From NCBI GenBank assembly GCA_022497155.1, contig MU385716.1:620001-684000 (forward strand): 64,000 bases of DNA, in the 5' to 3' direction. Source of the stretch: Whalleya microplaca (lineage: Eukaryota; Ascomycota; Sordariomycetes; Xylariales; Xylariaceae). The translations under genes and the position numbers were made by a program. The notes under the pieces were generated by a model that was not told the DNA's origin, ran no database searches, and worked only from the letters and a program-made list of their open reading frames with translations. Shown here one piece after another: positions 34,842 to 48,302 of this stretch (position 1 is its first letter; each line of letters opens with the position of its first letter).

Positions 34842-37800
34842 ATGGCGCCACGGCCCACGAGTACGAATTGGGATCACGAGTACAACACGCTTCGCCGTGA
34901 AACCCTCTTTAAACAGCCCCCTACAGATCGTTCCGCATATCCCCTACTGCAAGAGGCCGTAAACCCGCATATCGAGTCATTTGATGCCCTCTTCACAAGC
35001 AGTGGTCTGATCGCCCAAGGTCTTGCCGATATTGGCACAAAGCTGTTTCTCGACGGCGATGAGCAGGCTCCGCCGGCAGGCAGAAATAAGCTGACCATCA
35101 AGTATAAAGGGGTGCACCTCCAAAAGTCACAGCTTCCACCCACCAACAAGTTTGCCCTCAAGAACAGAGAAATACTGCCTGCGGAGTGCAGGGAGCGGCA
35201 TGTGTCGTACCGTGGGAAATTATCTACGACGTTTGAGTACAGAATAAATGGTGGTGATCCAAAGGAGTTCACACGAGAGATTGGGCTCCTCCCCATCATG
35301 GTAAAGGTAAGGGCTGCCAACATCTCATGAGGAGGAGTCTTTTATTAACCCAGATCAGTCAGCTCATTGCCATCTAAGGGGTAACAGTCCGGCACAACTA
35401 GTCGCACATAAAGAAGAATCCGAAGAACTAGGGGGGTATTTCATTATCAATGGAATCGAAAAAATCATACGGCTTCTCTTGGTGAATCGAAGAAATTTCC
35501 CACTAGCCATCAACCGCCCGAGTTTCACCAGTCGTGGTCCTGCCTATTCCCAATTTGGTATCATACTTCGATCAGTTCGGCCGGATGAAACTTCACAAAC
35601 GAATGTTCTTCATTACCTTAACGATGGAAATGTCACATTTCGTTTCTCGTGGAGGAAGAACGAGTACTTGGTTCCAGTTATGATGATACTCAAGGCACTA
35701 GTGGAGACAAACGACAGAGAAATCTTTGAAGGTCTAGTTGGCTCGCCGGACTCTAAAGGAATCCAAAATACATTCCTCACGGATCGGGTTGAGCTCTTGT
35801 TGCGGACATATAAAACTTACGGAATCTACACCATGGCACAAACCCGTGCATACCTTGGGGAGAAGTTTCGACCTGTGTTGGGTGTGCCAGATACTCTGTC
35901 ACACTATGAAGTCGGCACTGAGTTCTTGCGGAGAATTGTGCTGGTGCATCTTGGCAACGTACATGTTACTGAGGAGCAAGATTCTGACAAATTTCGTATG
36001 CTTTTGCTTATGATCAGAAAACTATACGCCCTGGTTGCTGGAGACTGCGCTGTAGACAATCCTGACGCTGTCCAGAATCAAGAAATTTTATTGGGCGGGT
36101 TTCTATACGGCATGATTATCAAGGAGCGGCTGGATGAGCTAGTCTCCGTAGGACTTCGTTTATCTCTACGAGAGTATCTACGAAAGTATCCAGCAAGAAC
36201 ATTCACTTCTGAGGAATTCTTGAAAGACTTCCCCATCAAGGTCTTCCAGAAAACCAACGAGAATGTTGGCAATGCTCTGGAATACTTCTTGTCAACCGGT
36301 AACCTATCAAGTCCGTCCGGTCTAGATTTGCAGCAAGTCTCAGGCTTCACTGTCGTTGCCGAAAAGCTCAATTTCCTTCGTTTCATTAGCCATTTCCGAA
36401 TGGTGCACCGAGGCAGCTTCTTCGCCCAACTCAAAACCACTACCGTACGAAAGTTATTGCCTGAGTCTTGGGGTTTTCTCTGTCCTGTGCATACCCCCGA
36501 CGGTTCTCCGTGTGGCCTGCTCAACCATCTTGCTCACAAATGCAAGATCATGACCCAGACTGTCGATGCTTCCGCAATCCCTCAACTAGCTGCTGAGCTT
36601 GGCGTAGTTGACACTTCCTCGGCCGCAACAGATGAGAGCGTCGTTGTCATGCTAAATGGGAGGATCATAGGTTGGTGTAATCCGTCCGAGTCGCGCAGGA
36701 TAGCGGACACTTTCCGATATTGGAAAGTCGAAGGTACTCACGGTATCCCTCTACATCTCGAGATTGGCCATGTGCCATCATCAAATGGAGGATCATATCC
36801 TGGTATATTCATGTCATCCGAACCTGCCAGAATGGTGAGACCCACAAAGTATCTCCCACTGGAGAAAGAAGATTTTGTTGGCTCACTGGAACAACCATAC
36901 ATGTCTATTGCTTGTACTGAGGAGGAAGTTGTTTCAGGGGAATCCACACACGTGGAATTTGATCCCACGAACATCCTCTCGATATTAGCAAACATGACCC
37001 CGTTCTCAGACTTCAACCAATCACCCAGAAACATGTACCAATGCCAGATGGGTAAGCAGACGATGGGGACCCCAGGCACTTCGTTAGCGCACCGAACGGA
37101 TAACAAGATGTACTGTCTTCAGACTGGTCAGACGCCCATTGTTAGGTCTCCACTACATAACGCCTATGGCTTCGACAATTTTCCAAACGGCGCCAATGCT
37201 GTCGTTGCTGTCATCTCCTATACGGGATACGATATGGACGACGCCATGATCTTGAATAAATCGGCATATGAACGAGGTTTTGGACACGGAACAATCTACA
37301 AGACCAAGAAGTACACGCTTAAGGAGGAAAGTCGAACAAAAGCAACCAAGAACGTCACTAAATTGTTTGGCTTCGCCCCCGGCAGCGTTGTAAAGGCGTG
37401 GACACAGACTATGCTTGATGAAGATGGCCTCCCTCACGTTGGACGAGCTGTTCAAGAGGGTGATGTTATTTTTGCTTACCATACAGTCTCAGCAGACTAC
37501 AGTGGAAACTTAGTCAACAGAGACGGGGTCACCAAGTATGAAAAGTATAAGGATTCGGAGCAAGCATTCATCGAAGAGGTACGGTTAATCGGCAGCGAGC
37601 AAGGTACGGAACCTGCTCAGACGATTTCGGTCAAGTTTCGAATTCCTAGAACACCTCTAATTGGCGACAAATTCTCTTCGCGTCACGGACAAAAGGGTGT
37701 CTGTTCCCAGAAATGGCCGTCCATTGACATGCCATTCTCGGAATCCGGCATACAACCAGATATCATCATCAATCCTCATGCCTTCCCCTCCCGAATGACA

Positions 37801-38619
37801 ATTGGTATGTTTATTGAGTCACTGGCAGGAAAGGCAGGTGCGCTTCATGGGCTGGCACAAGATTCGACACCTTTTCGCTTTGACGAAGAGAATACTGCTG
37901 CGGACTATTTCGGCCATCAGCTTATGAAGGCTGGATATAACTACCACGGTAACGAGCCTATGTATTCTGGGATCACCGGCGAAGAATTGGCTGCCGATAT
38001 ATACATAGGCGTAGTATATTACCAAAGGCTGCGTCACATGGTTAACGACAAGTACCAAGTCAGAACGACCGGACCAGTGGTCCCCACGACGGGACAGCCA
38101 ATTAAGGGCAGAAAACGAGGAGGTGGTATTCGTGTGGGTGAAATGGAGCGAGATGCTTTGTTGGCTCATGGCACCGCGTTTCTCCTCCAGGACCGTCTCT
38201 TCAATTGCTCTGACTATACGCCTTCGTGGATTTGTCGGAAATGTGGTTCCTTCCTGTCTGTGCAACCGACAGTCTCTCCTTTTGCCGGTAAACGGAAAAC
38301 GGTGAATAACGTTCGGTGTCGCAACTGCGCAACGCGCCTTGAGGAGATCAACAACCTTGATCTTACAAAAATTACCGGCGACATATGGGAAGATGGTCAG
38401 GGGAATCAATGGGTTGGTGGCGAAGACACTACCAAAATAGCAGTTCCTGGTGCTCTGAAGTATCTGGATGTGGAGCTGGCAGCGATGGGAGTGAAGCTGA
38501 AGTATCGTGTTGATCCAAAGGATGCACCACGAAAAGGCCCGTTGCTACAAACAAAATGGGACAGTCTTGGCACGGCAGACAAATCAAACCGCCTTCCGCT
38601 AGGGTTAGCCGCTGCATAG
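34842..38619 (+). CDS. RPA2: DNA-directed RNA polymerase I second-largest subunit (RPA135)
   Basis: Reconstructed as join(34842..35306, 35359..38619), 1241 aa, in the family range. The intron (GTAAGG...ATCAG) joins LLPIMVK to SAHCHLRGNSPAQLV; splicing at the nearer CAG would break the frame. The start is MAPRPTSTNWDHEY. Conserved blocks include GGYFIINGIEKIIR, SWGFLCPVHTPDGSPCGLLNH, SYTGYDMDDAMILNKSAYERG, and GDKFSSRHGQKG at 924-935, the active-site signature of beta-like subunits. The C-terminal zinc finger uses C1114/C1117 and C1142/C1145. The protein is part of the nucleolar pol I core that transcribes 35S rRNA. Codon use is less GC-biased than in RPT1 or riboflavin synthase. Confidence 0.96.
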
Positions 38620-39655
38620 GTTTTTAGATTATGAGGGTGGAACAGGGACACAACTGGAGTTTGGTGATATCCAATTTTACACATGTATGAACTTGATTAG
38701 TCATAAAAGGGCTGACGGCTTGTTGAATTGCTAGATAGGACGTATCGAGTACAACACTTAGGAGCCTTTTCAAGTTTTCGCCTTCAAAATAGACCATATC
38801 GCGAGAGAGACATGGCAATGTAGGCAGCCGATGTGAGAACAACCCTGTCTTAGAGCGGCTACCTGCTGTACACCAGAGGGACAGTATATACGTGGCATGC
38901 ACGCCTCCGACCAACAGAGAATTGTTTGGCTGATAAGTCTGATCCTAATTAATATATATATCAAGTGTCTAACTCGTAGAGCTCGAGAGATATTATTACG
39001 GAAGAACTCGATGCGAGGTACCTTTGGCAGCGCGACTTCGACAATTTCAGTCAAAGCACTAATTTTACCTCTATTTTTATCCCTCCTTCCTTCATCTACT
39101 GCATTGTTACAGTTGTAGAAAGCCCGAAAGTACAGAGTGTCGGGTCAAGATTAAGCCGTGTAATCCAATATGTCGCTGGCGGAATTGATACATAGGTTCC
39201 TTCAGGTATTTCATGTTTGTAAGAGGGAATTTTTCGGCAGAAGGAGAAATCGCGAGATCACGTTCGACTCTCGTTCTTTCCTAAGAGCGATCCAGATCAA
39301 GTCCTGACCCTCATTAAGAAACCACCCTTCCCTCTCCACGTTAACGTCCCAACATCCGCTCGTTATAATCTCACCTTATATGTAATAACCTAATATCCCT
39401 TCCCATACCTTCTTCCTACCTTGGTCCTCCTCAAGAAAGTCTGCCTTGGTTCACCTCTTTCACTTTCTTTCACTCTGCTATCAGGAGTCAACCCTTGGTT
39501 TCACTTTCTTCATAGGTACTGTCTTTTAATTTTCCCCATCGGCCGCCCTCTATCTCGTCTACGTTGCACATCTGTCACCAGCCGTTGTGCGCCTCCCTTT
39601 GTAACCATAGAACTCGTCCGTATCTGTGGTGCTGCCGACATCCCGAGCATGCGTC
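38620..39655. other. Intergenic region and tyrosinase promoter
   Basis: About 1.0 kb. The stretch 39300-39600 is CT-rich and is probably the 5' leader and core promoter of the tyrosinase. No other feature seen. Confidence 0.55.
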
Positions 39656-41764
39656 ATGTCGTTCATTCGTAATTTCTGCCTTCTTATCAGCCTCATCGCC
39701 TCTGCAAGCATTGCCAACCATGTTCAGGGAGGGCAATATGATTACGGATTAAGCGGCGACCATCAACTTCGGAAACGGGAGCCCTCCCAGTCTCCTGTTA
39801 TTGCAGGTCTTCCCCGTGTCGATGGACAAGTACAGATGCGACCAGAGATCCGTGATCTAAAGAAAGATGAGGACAAATGGAACCTGTACATCCTCGCTCT
39901 TAGCTGGATGCAATGGACGGACGAAGATTCACCTTTCTCGTGGTACCAGATCGCAGGTGAGACATGAGCTCCATTACAAGTGCGCAGCTGTCTTTGGTAC
40001 TGATGTGCGTATAGGAATCCATGGTGCTCCTGCCTTGACCTGGGGCGGCGTCAACTCAACTCCTGGCAATGAGCAAAGTGGGTATTGCACTCATGTGTCT
40101 ATCCTCTTTCCTTCTTGGCACCGGCCCTATCTTGCTTTGTACGAGGTACGTTGAGAGAGTCGACTCACATTACTCACAACCTCGGGTGATCCTGATGGGC
40201 CGCTGACTCTATGTATTACCAGCAAGTCTTGTACAACATCGTCCAGTTCATCGCCTCGTTATATGCACCTGACCAGCAAGACCGTATCCAGCAATCTGCA
40301 AAGGCTTTTCGTATGCCATACTGGGATTGGGCTCTCACTCCACCGGACGGGGAAGGCGTCCTCCCTGAGATCATTACCGGCTCATCAACCATCAATGTCT
40401 CCGGGCCCAATGGTAATCAGAGTATCACGAACCCTCTGTTCAGCTATGTCTTCAGACCATTCAACAAATCGACATTCCCCGACTTCCCGGTAGGTTTTAT
40501 ATCTTTGAAGGCTAGAATTGTCAGCTGATATCCGGTAAAGTACAATACGTGGAGTGAGACAAAGCGAGCACCACGTCCAATCTACAGTGCCAACGCGACG
40601 TCAAACAACACATTTGTGGAGTCTTCTCTAGATGCCCATTTACCGAGCTTCCAACAACGTCTGTATAACCTGTTCTCGAATTATCCAGATTACCAGAAGT
40701 TCAGCAACGAAGGTTGGATCCCCAGCGGCGTTGGCAATAATGACACCTACGATTCCATCGAGTCCCTCCATGACTCGATCCACATAGTTGGAGGTGGTAT
40801 TTATGGACACCTTGCTATCATAGCATACTCTGCGTTTGATCCCATCTTCTTTTTGCATCATACCAATGTTGACAGGATCTTTGCAATGTGGCAGGTAATC
40901 AACAACGCTTCCTATGTAGTGCCTATGCCGGCCCTCTTTTCTACCCACACAACTTCTCCTGGAGATATTCAAGATGCACAGACAGCTCTGACGCCGTTCT
41001 TTTCGAATGAAACTGCCTTCTGGACGTCGGATATGGTACGAGACCATCAAGTATTCAATTATACTTATGCCGAAGTCGCCAACAATAGCCGCAAGGAAGT
41101 CATTTCCACAATCAACAGGCTATATGGGAACTACAGCCCGGCATCGATGCTCACAAATCCCAGTACCAATGGGAGGCGTCAGGCCCAGATTCCATCCAAC
41201 AGCACACTAAATACACATCCATATTCACAACGGCTACCCAAAGCAAAGGGTTTATCATGGAATCATCAGACGTCAGAACACCCGCCTATGAACGCAGTCT
41301 TTGAGGATGGTGGCAGCTATCGTGAATGGATTGCCAATGTGCAAGTCAACAAGAATTCGATGGATAGTTCATTGCTGGTTTACCTCTTCCTGGGCGAAGC
41401 CCCCACTGATTCATATTCATGGCCGGTCGCTTCTAATCTTGTTGGTACACTGGGAGTCTTTGCGCACAAAGGGCATGGAGGACTTCATGGCCAGAAGGTT
41501 ACGGGAACCATCCCCATGACCTCAGCCTTGATGAACATGATCGTCGGCGGTAAGGTCTCAAGCCTGCACTTGAGCGACATAGAGCCTTTCCTAAGATCTA
41601 ATCTTCAATTGCGAGTATCACTTAGTGACGGGACAGTAGTCGATCCTGCTAAGGTCGATGGCCTTCACATCAGCATTGCGAGCTCGATTGTGAAAGCACC
41701 CGAGTCGGAGGATATGCTTTCGGAGTGGGGAAGAGCAGATACTCATTTCGATTTATTCGCATAA
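39656..41764 (+). CDS. Tyrosinase (polyphenol oxidase) with signal peptide
   Basis: Reconstructed as join(39656..39956, 40015..40145, 40223..40489, 40541..41764), 640 aa. The first 20 residues (MSFIRNFCLLISLIASASIA) form a signal peptide, and a dibasic KR at 40-41 could be a Kex2 site. CuA: H103 in GIHGAPALTWGG, then CTHVSILFPSWHRPY with C125, H127 and H136; the Cys-x-His pair is the thioether bridge of fungal tyrosinases. CuB: LHDSIH (H310, H314) and FFLHHTNVDR (339-340). A C-terminal domain of about 250 residues follows, as in long tyrosinases kept latent until it is cleaved. It oxidises monophenols to o-quinones, the first step to melanin-like pigments. No pigment or secondary-metabolite genes lie beside it. 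Confidence 0.93.
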
Positions 41765-44700
41765 TTAGGATATGGACATGAGGCCGTCTATCCTTCTATA
41801 TGTTCCAGCGAGATTAGGGCAGGGGACTTTGGGGGACTTGTGTTTGACTGATTTTATATGACGCTTCTAGACCTAGGAAGGTGGAGAACTCGATGGGATA
41901 CAGAGTGACCTAGGCTACCACCTTTAATAACTAATGGGCGTTCCTCCCCGAATATTTGCATAAATTTCCACAGCCTCTGACGGCCTAATAGATTTACTTG
42001 CTTTAAAAATATCATAGCCTTCGCTCATGATATGCGATGCTATTCTATAATAACGTCTACTGTGTTTAGCAAGCTTATGGATGTGCAAACTGTGTATAAC
42101 TCGCACCTCGTACACCTGACCAGGGATGCCATTATATGCAAGATGTCTAAGTCGGCTAGTCAGCCGTGACATACACCGTCCAATTCACTGATCAGTTGAC
42201 GTCTCCGCCTGTATGTTAACGATATCTTCGAGTGGACTTGAGCCAAGGCGAACACTACCAATCACAACGAGAAGTGCATATGTACGATCAAGCCTATATA
42301 ACGCAAGAAGGGTATGGTCGTCCTGAATAACAATAACCGGACCGATTGATACAGCAGTAGTCACGTCGGTGTGTATACTGCCAGGAAACCTAACTGACGA
42401 TCGTCTTAAGCTTATAGACGAACTACTGAGTTCAACCTATAATTATCTAGTTGAATCTCTTGCTATTAGGAAGTGTAGCTTCGTTCTTATTGTGATCAAT
42501 CATATAACCATGCATAGAACACTACGCAGCGTATTAATCCACATAAAATAAGTTGTTCATATAAGGTAATAGGAGTATAGTAATGCCAAAATTGACAGCC
42601 GTATCTAGGTTCGTCTTCTCGGATCACGAGTTGGTTATTTATTTATACATTTCCAAAATCTATTTATTCCACTTGTACCTTTCACAGATCGCGACCATTT
42701 TATAGGCTGGCCTTGGACTAGTGAAATTGAAAATAGCCAATCCACCCCTGTGTTATTGTTTAAAGATGGTTACTAATAGGCTAAAATTTATACTGATAGC
42801 CACTATATACAGGTAATGATTCTTACATATGATTTCAAACAAACCTGCTTGGTTCAATGGTACTATTAGGAGCATCGCCACCTGGCTTTAGACAGCCGAC
42901 GGCTGTGGCGTGGCGAGGCGCTGGGAAATGTGACGAGAGAACAGGGGTCTCGACCTATGGGAGAGTCGACCCCTAATTCACCTAGGAAGCTGTACATGTA
43001 TCTCAACTGCAACGTCACCTATGAAGTGCAGGAGGCTGAAGCTTGTGTTTTCAGCTGAATACATGCATACGCAGTAGATCGCAGGACATGCGTTGAAAGT
43101 ATGTTCGCCATTATCGACATGTTGAGCCGGAGTCTAGACCTGGTATGTCATTGCAGAAAGAGGCGTAGAGGTGAAACTAGACAAATTCTGCAAGGGATTG
43201 AACGAACTGTACTAAGAGTTTCATGGCTCTGGTCTACTTATGCAGAGCGTTTTAGGTAACTCTTGAGGAGATGCCTAGAACTTCCTACAACGACGATGTG
43301 AGATTACAAGAAAGCGGTGCAAACTCTGACAGCCAATGGTAGATATCAACGTCTGCCCGATAAACTGGTATTAGGCTCACTCTACGTTTCACTGAATACC
43401 TATATTCGCGCCGGCACTTGGAAACATATCGGGGAAATATACATTACATGTAACCGAGCTTGATGAAACGTGGAAAAAGTTAGGTGCGTCTAGGGAGAAC
43501 CTTACTCTCTATTATAAGTGAATACTATACTGTCCGGTAAGCAATCAGATGGGGTCATGGCTACGGCTAGACCGAGCACTCGGAATGGAACTCTGTAATT
43601 TACAAAGTGGCAATTGCTGACCGCTTCGAGGTCCGAAAGTTGCAGCAAGGCTGAAAGACGATGCATTAGAGACATAACTTAACATGGTGCAATGGCGTGT
43701 TCCAACTGCTTGTCCGTGTTACTCTCTGATGCGGGAGAATGGGGAGGTGAACATTCGATGGCGACCCTAGTACCATAACACGACTGCATGCTAGGGGCGG
43801 TGTAGGTAGACTTTCAGGTGTACTCGATCGAGCTCGATGTTAAGGGATGTTGTAGTTGATAAACGGTTTGCTGAACTAATCTCCCTATATCGTGACCTTC
43901 CGTGCTTGGTCACCGCGATGATAGGTAACCTTTCTAGGGCCTTGATATACAAGAGGCCTCAGATCCATACCTACAATACTCTCGCATCGGACCGAAGAAA
44001 AGTTCGTTTATGTAGCCAGGTTTCATTTCTGTAAGATATTGGCATAAGAAGGCTCAACTATAGAAATACTGATATTAGAACGAATAGTTTGCTGTCTTCA
44101 ACAAGATGACATCGAATGATCGTCATAAGAAAGTGGATGAGGCTCATAAAACAGGAGCGTGGAGGGTCAAATAGTATTTAGCCAATAGGCTAAAAATGGC
44201 AGCAACCGAGACAGACTCCAGTGTAGGTATCCAATGAGAGACTGTCGCTTTCAGAGCCTCACCATTGAGATACCATTAACGCCATAAGAGAAGATCGAAA
44301 TCACTTTACTACCCGTTTCTGGCTATGTCTTCGATTGAATTGTACCGATGAAGTAAACCGCGGATCGTCGCAAGGTGTTCCTAAAACTCTCCGTTCTCCG
44401 TATTATTTGCCAGTTCACACTATATGTATTGACTCCGTTGACTGGGCATCAGAATGTAAGAGCTGACAGCCACGGTACATCATGTACTCTGTAAGCCAAT
44501 ACAACCATGACCACTGATTAGAGCGGTTTCTCGACCTTCCTGATGGAGTCCAAACCTCGTGGCTGAGTTCAACATACCAGGCAGTTGGAAACGTATGTGC
44601 TTGATATCTGTCTAATCGAAAAGTCTTCACGTGAAGCCTTTCTTGTCACTAATTACCTATTTTTATAAGTCGGTGGTTATCAACCTGTCAATGTCGTGCC

Positions 44701-45906
44701 ATGACCTCTGAATTTATTACCAATGCTTGCTAGTCATCAAAAGAGGTCAAAGAGGTGGGCCAAGATGACCAAGACCCCTAATCTTATCGTGCACTAACTC
44801 TAAATAAGCATTGAACCTAGCTGTCAAGATTTGACTGACATTGTGGAAGGTTCGGTTACCCTCATTTCGAGGCTACATCTACGTGTGTCTTATTTGAATA
44901 GCGGTTTATAGAATACGTGTCATCGCTCTTGCTCTCCGGATGAAGATGACGACAGACAGAAGTTGACAATTGTTCGCTGCTGCTTCTTTGCGCTTTTCTG
45001 TCCGTCTTGGGTGCAGCTGTAAGTAACATAAACGGGACCCATGATCCCCCTGCCCCCGTAACTCCACTATAAGAATGCCAAGCCTGCTCCACTTGGCCCC
45101 CCGCGGACAGGGTTGGCCCAATCACAGGGATCATTAATCTCTTGCTTATCTCTACACACGTACATCTTCGCTGTTAGTCCTCCCATCCGTACAGATAATA
45201 GGTCATTCTGCATCCAAAATCTTCTCGGTTACTACCTATGTACCATATGTTCGTCCGATGGGAAAAGTACGCAGTATCGTATTCCTCTAAGCTTCCCATT
45301 GCGGCCTCCCATTGCTTGCCTTCGGCCCATCTACATAGTCCCAATCTCTTGTGCCCCTTGGATCCTCTATTCCAAGAAGATAGGTAACAAATAGTGAAGC
45401 TCAGGACGGGTCGTCGAGCTTGAGTCCAAGACGATCGATGCCAAGAGCAATATTCGGCAGCCAGTCTTCATTTTTCAATCTTAAATATTACCGGGGGTGC
45501 TCAGCCTATCGCATCCCAACATCTCCGGACTGCTCGGAGCACCTGAGAGAGCCACACATGAAGTACTACGTACAAGATGCTGACAATCATGCATCTGGAC
45601 ACCTGGCCAGCGCGTTTGATCTCGATACTCGGGATACTGAAATGTAATTCCACGATGATGCGCATCGAGCCCTGCAGGCTGAGCCTGGTTTGGCATACAA
45701 CGCACGGCCTGCTGCCCCAGAGTCCTTCCTCTGGCTCCAAGGAACTTGTAGGGTTTCGTCACCTGCCGAGTGGCTGCACCTAGCCTCCCGACTATGGAAG
45801 GAGATCAGTTCACTTCTGTGAGCGCCGCTGGGGTTAGCCGGCTTCTTCTACCCCATCAAGCACCAGTCTCGACCTGTTGATCATCGTTGTAACCGTTCAG
45901 CCGTGG
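41765..45906. other. Gene-poor 4.1-kb tract, no gene seen
   Basis: Six-frame inspection shows only short frames without coding features. No recognisable transposase, reverse transcriptase or terminal repeats. Two TACATGTA palindromes (42993, 43445). It could be decayed repeat DNA, but the sequence alone does not show this. Confidence 0.5.
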
Positions 45907-45907
45907 T

Positions 45908-45947
<40 letters not shown>

Positions 45948-46103
45948 CGGGGGGGGGGGGGGGGGGGGGGGGCTGNNNNNNNNNNCTCTTTGTGGGCCGC
46001 GGGGGTTTTGCGGGGTTTTATTAACCAAACCCCAACCCTCCCCACCCGTTTCTCTTCGTTTTTATCTTACACGCTTTGTTCCCCCCCCCCCCCCCCCCCC
46101 CCC
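45907..46103. other. Low-quality assembly junction with 10-N gap at 45976-45985
   Basis: A run of 40 G, one C and 24 G precedes ten Ns; 95 bases later comes a run of 23 C. The short sequence between Ns and C run is T/G/C-skewed. This looks like slippage and poor consensus at contig ends. Frames through it (poly-Gly or poly-Pro) are artefacts. Confidence 0.8.
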
Positions 46104-46146
46104 GTTGTATACATACTAGTGTATTCTGATTTTTGTTGGCTTGGTT

Positions 46147-46153
46147 TGATAAG
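46147..46153 (+). promoter_or_regulatory. Candidate GATA-factor site upstream of ammonium transporter
   Basis: TGATAAG fits the AreA/NIT2 consensus HGATAR and lies about 350 bp before the transporter start codon. AreA-type factors activate ammonium transporter genes in fungi under nitrogen limitation. A second match in reverse (TTATCT, 46062-46067) lies in the low-quality segment. The motif is short and can occur by chance. Confidence 0.3.
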
Positions 46154-46505
46154 TGTGTCAATTGATGTGCCCTGCCGTTGCCGGATTGAGAGCGATTGGC
46201 TGTCTTAGAACTGCTTCTTTTCGATCCAGTAGAGCTACGATGCAGTAGTCCCAAGAGACACCCCAGCCCGCTACTGTGTAACCTGCATTAACCTTGTCTT
46301 GGCCCCGTCTCCCTCGTCCATCCCATTTGGCGGGATTCTACCTACTTGATCTAGTTCTATCGGCCCTCTTCCTCCCTGAGGCTATAACCTCTTCGACGCC
46401 CCTTTACATCTTTTCCACCCTTCTTATATATGAGGACAATACTCTTGAGGGCCGTTTCTTTCTACCTAGTTGTCATCGACACTCTTCGCTGAGCTACTGG
46501 CAAGT

Positions 46506-48302
46506 ATGGTCGTCCTCGAAGGCGTCGATCTCGACGCTTTGAACTACATCGTCAAACTGCCCTACAATGGCACCGGTGCCACTGGCGGGGATTCGCTGAA
46601 TGACAATTTGAATATTTGGTATGAGGTGCGTAAACTTGTCGACACCAAATTGAGCTGCCTGAGCATTGGGTCTTAACAAAACGGGAATACAGAGCGGCGA
46701 TGTCGCCTGGATGATTACGGCCACAGCCCTGGTGCTGCTTATGATTCCCGGAGTTGGGTAAGTATCTCTGCGACAAAACGAGTCATGCTCATAGCCGACT
46801 GACGGCGCTAAAGATTCTTCTATTCTGGCCTTGCGCGGCGGAAGTCGGCCCTGTCGTTAATATGGCTCTCGGTCATGGCCACCGCCGTCACAAGTTTCCA
46901 ATGGTTCTTTTGGGGTTACTCCTTGACGTTCTCGCATTCCGCTTCGGCGTATATTGGAGACCTGTCCAACTTCGGGTTTAAGGATGTGCTAGCCGCGCCA
47001 TCAGTTGGTTCGCCGAGGATTCCAGATTTACTTTTCGCTGTCTACCAAGGCATGTTCTCAGCCATTACTGTTGCTCTCGCGACTGGTGCCGTGGCTGAGA
47101 GAGGACGAATGCTTCCATGTGTCGTCTTCATGTTTATCTGGTCTACAATCATATACGACCCAATTGCTTGCTGGACGTGGAACACAAGCGGATGGTCTAA
47201 TCTGATGGGTGGTCTCGATTTCGCTGGAGGTACTCCAGTCCATATTTCATCTGGGACAGCTGCACTCGCATGTAAGTCAACTTATGACATTACGTCCTCT
47301 TGCACAACCCCCTGTTTCCCAGTATTGCACGTGTGCCCCTTGCCGTAATAATTCATTACTGACCTGGCGCCTTACAGATTCGATGATGCTTGGGAAGCGA
47401 CGAGGTCATGGCACCCACGAATTGAACTACCGGCCACACAACGTTACGCATATTGTGATTGGAACAGTATTCCTATGGGTCGGATGGTTTGGCTTCAACG
47501 CTGGCAGCGCTCTCTCGGCAAACTTGCGTGCGGTCATGGCTGCGGTCGTGACGAATTTGGCTGCATGTGTCGGTGGGATCACTTGGTGTGTACTTGATTA
47601 CAGATTAGAACGCAAGTGGTCGACCGTAGGTTTCTGCTCGGGCGTCGTTGCGGGCCTTGTAGCAATCACCCCCGGCTCAGGTAAGTCGAAGACTGGCCCA
47701 AGATATCGATCTACATCTAATCCTACGAAGGTTTTGTTCCCGCCTGGGCAGCAGTGCCCTATGGAGTTCTCGGGGCCGGATTCGCCAACTATGCCACCAA
47801 GCTTAAATTCATCGTACGAATCGACGATGCCTTAGATATCTTCGCTGTCCACGCCGTCGGTGGCTTCGTGGGCAACATCTGCACCGGCTTTTTCGCTGCC
47901 GATTATATTGCACACCTCGACGGTGTTACGGAGATCAAGGGAGGCTGGTTGAATCAGCACTGGATCCAATTAGCCTATCAGCTGGCCGACTCTGTTTGCG
48001 GAGGCGGCTATTCTTTCGTGGGCACCTGCCTGATTTGCTTCATACTCAACTTGATCCCCGGCCTCCGACTGCGAGCTACTGAAGATGCCGAAATCCTTGG
48101 CATTGACGATGCCGAGATCGGCGAGTTTGCGTACGATTATGTCGAGCTTACGAGAGAGGTGTTGAACGATGTCGAGAACGATGCAAATAGTCGATACTCC
48201 GCCGAGCCACCGAATACGTTCGACCCTCGAGAGAAGAACAGCATACCGCTCATGGACGCTCGAGGATATGCCGGGCAGTCTTCACAACCCCATGCTCAAT
48301 AA
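46506..48302 (+). CDS. Ammonium transporter (Mep/Amt family)
   Basis: Reconstructed as join(46506..46625, 46693..46757, 46814..47271, 47378..47680, 47731..48302), 505 aa. The N-terminus is extracellular with an NGT glycosylation site; eleven membrane helices can be drawn. Junctions restore family sequence: NIWYE-SGDVAWM, PGVG-FFYSGLARRKSAL, TAALA-YSMMLGKRRGHG and TPGSG-FVPAWAAVPYG. The pore twin histidines are H205 (TPVHISSG) and H356 (FAVHAVGG). The cytosolic tail of about 70 residues is acidic. It carries ammonium across the plasma membrane; high-affinity members also signal for filamentous growth in some fungi. A GATA-like site lies upstream. Confidence 0.94.

Noticed and set aside
39240..39275. 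ACGTTCGACTCT resembling a tRNA B box
   Set aside because: Flanking bases do not form a T stem, and no A box or acceptor stem fits.
45877..46254. Open frames with poly-Gly across the second gap
   Set aside because: Translation of G and C homopolymers and Ns, not a gene.
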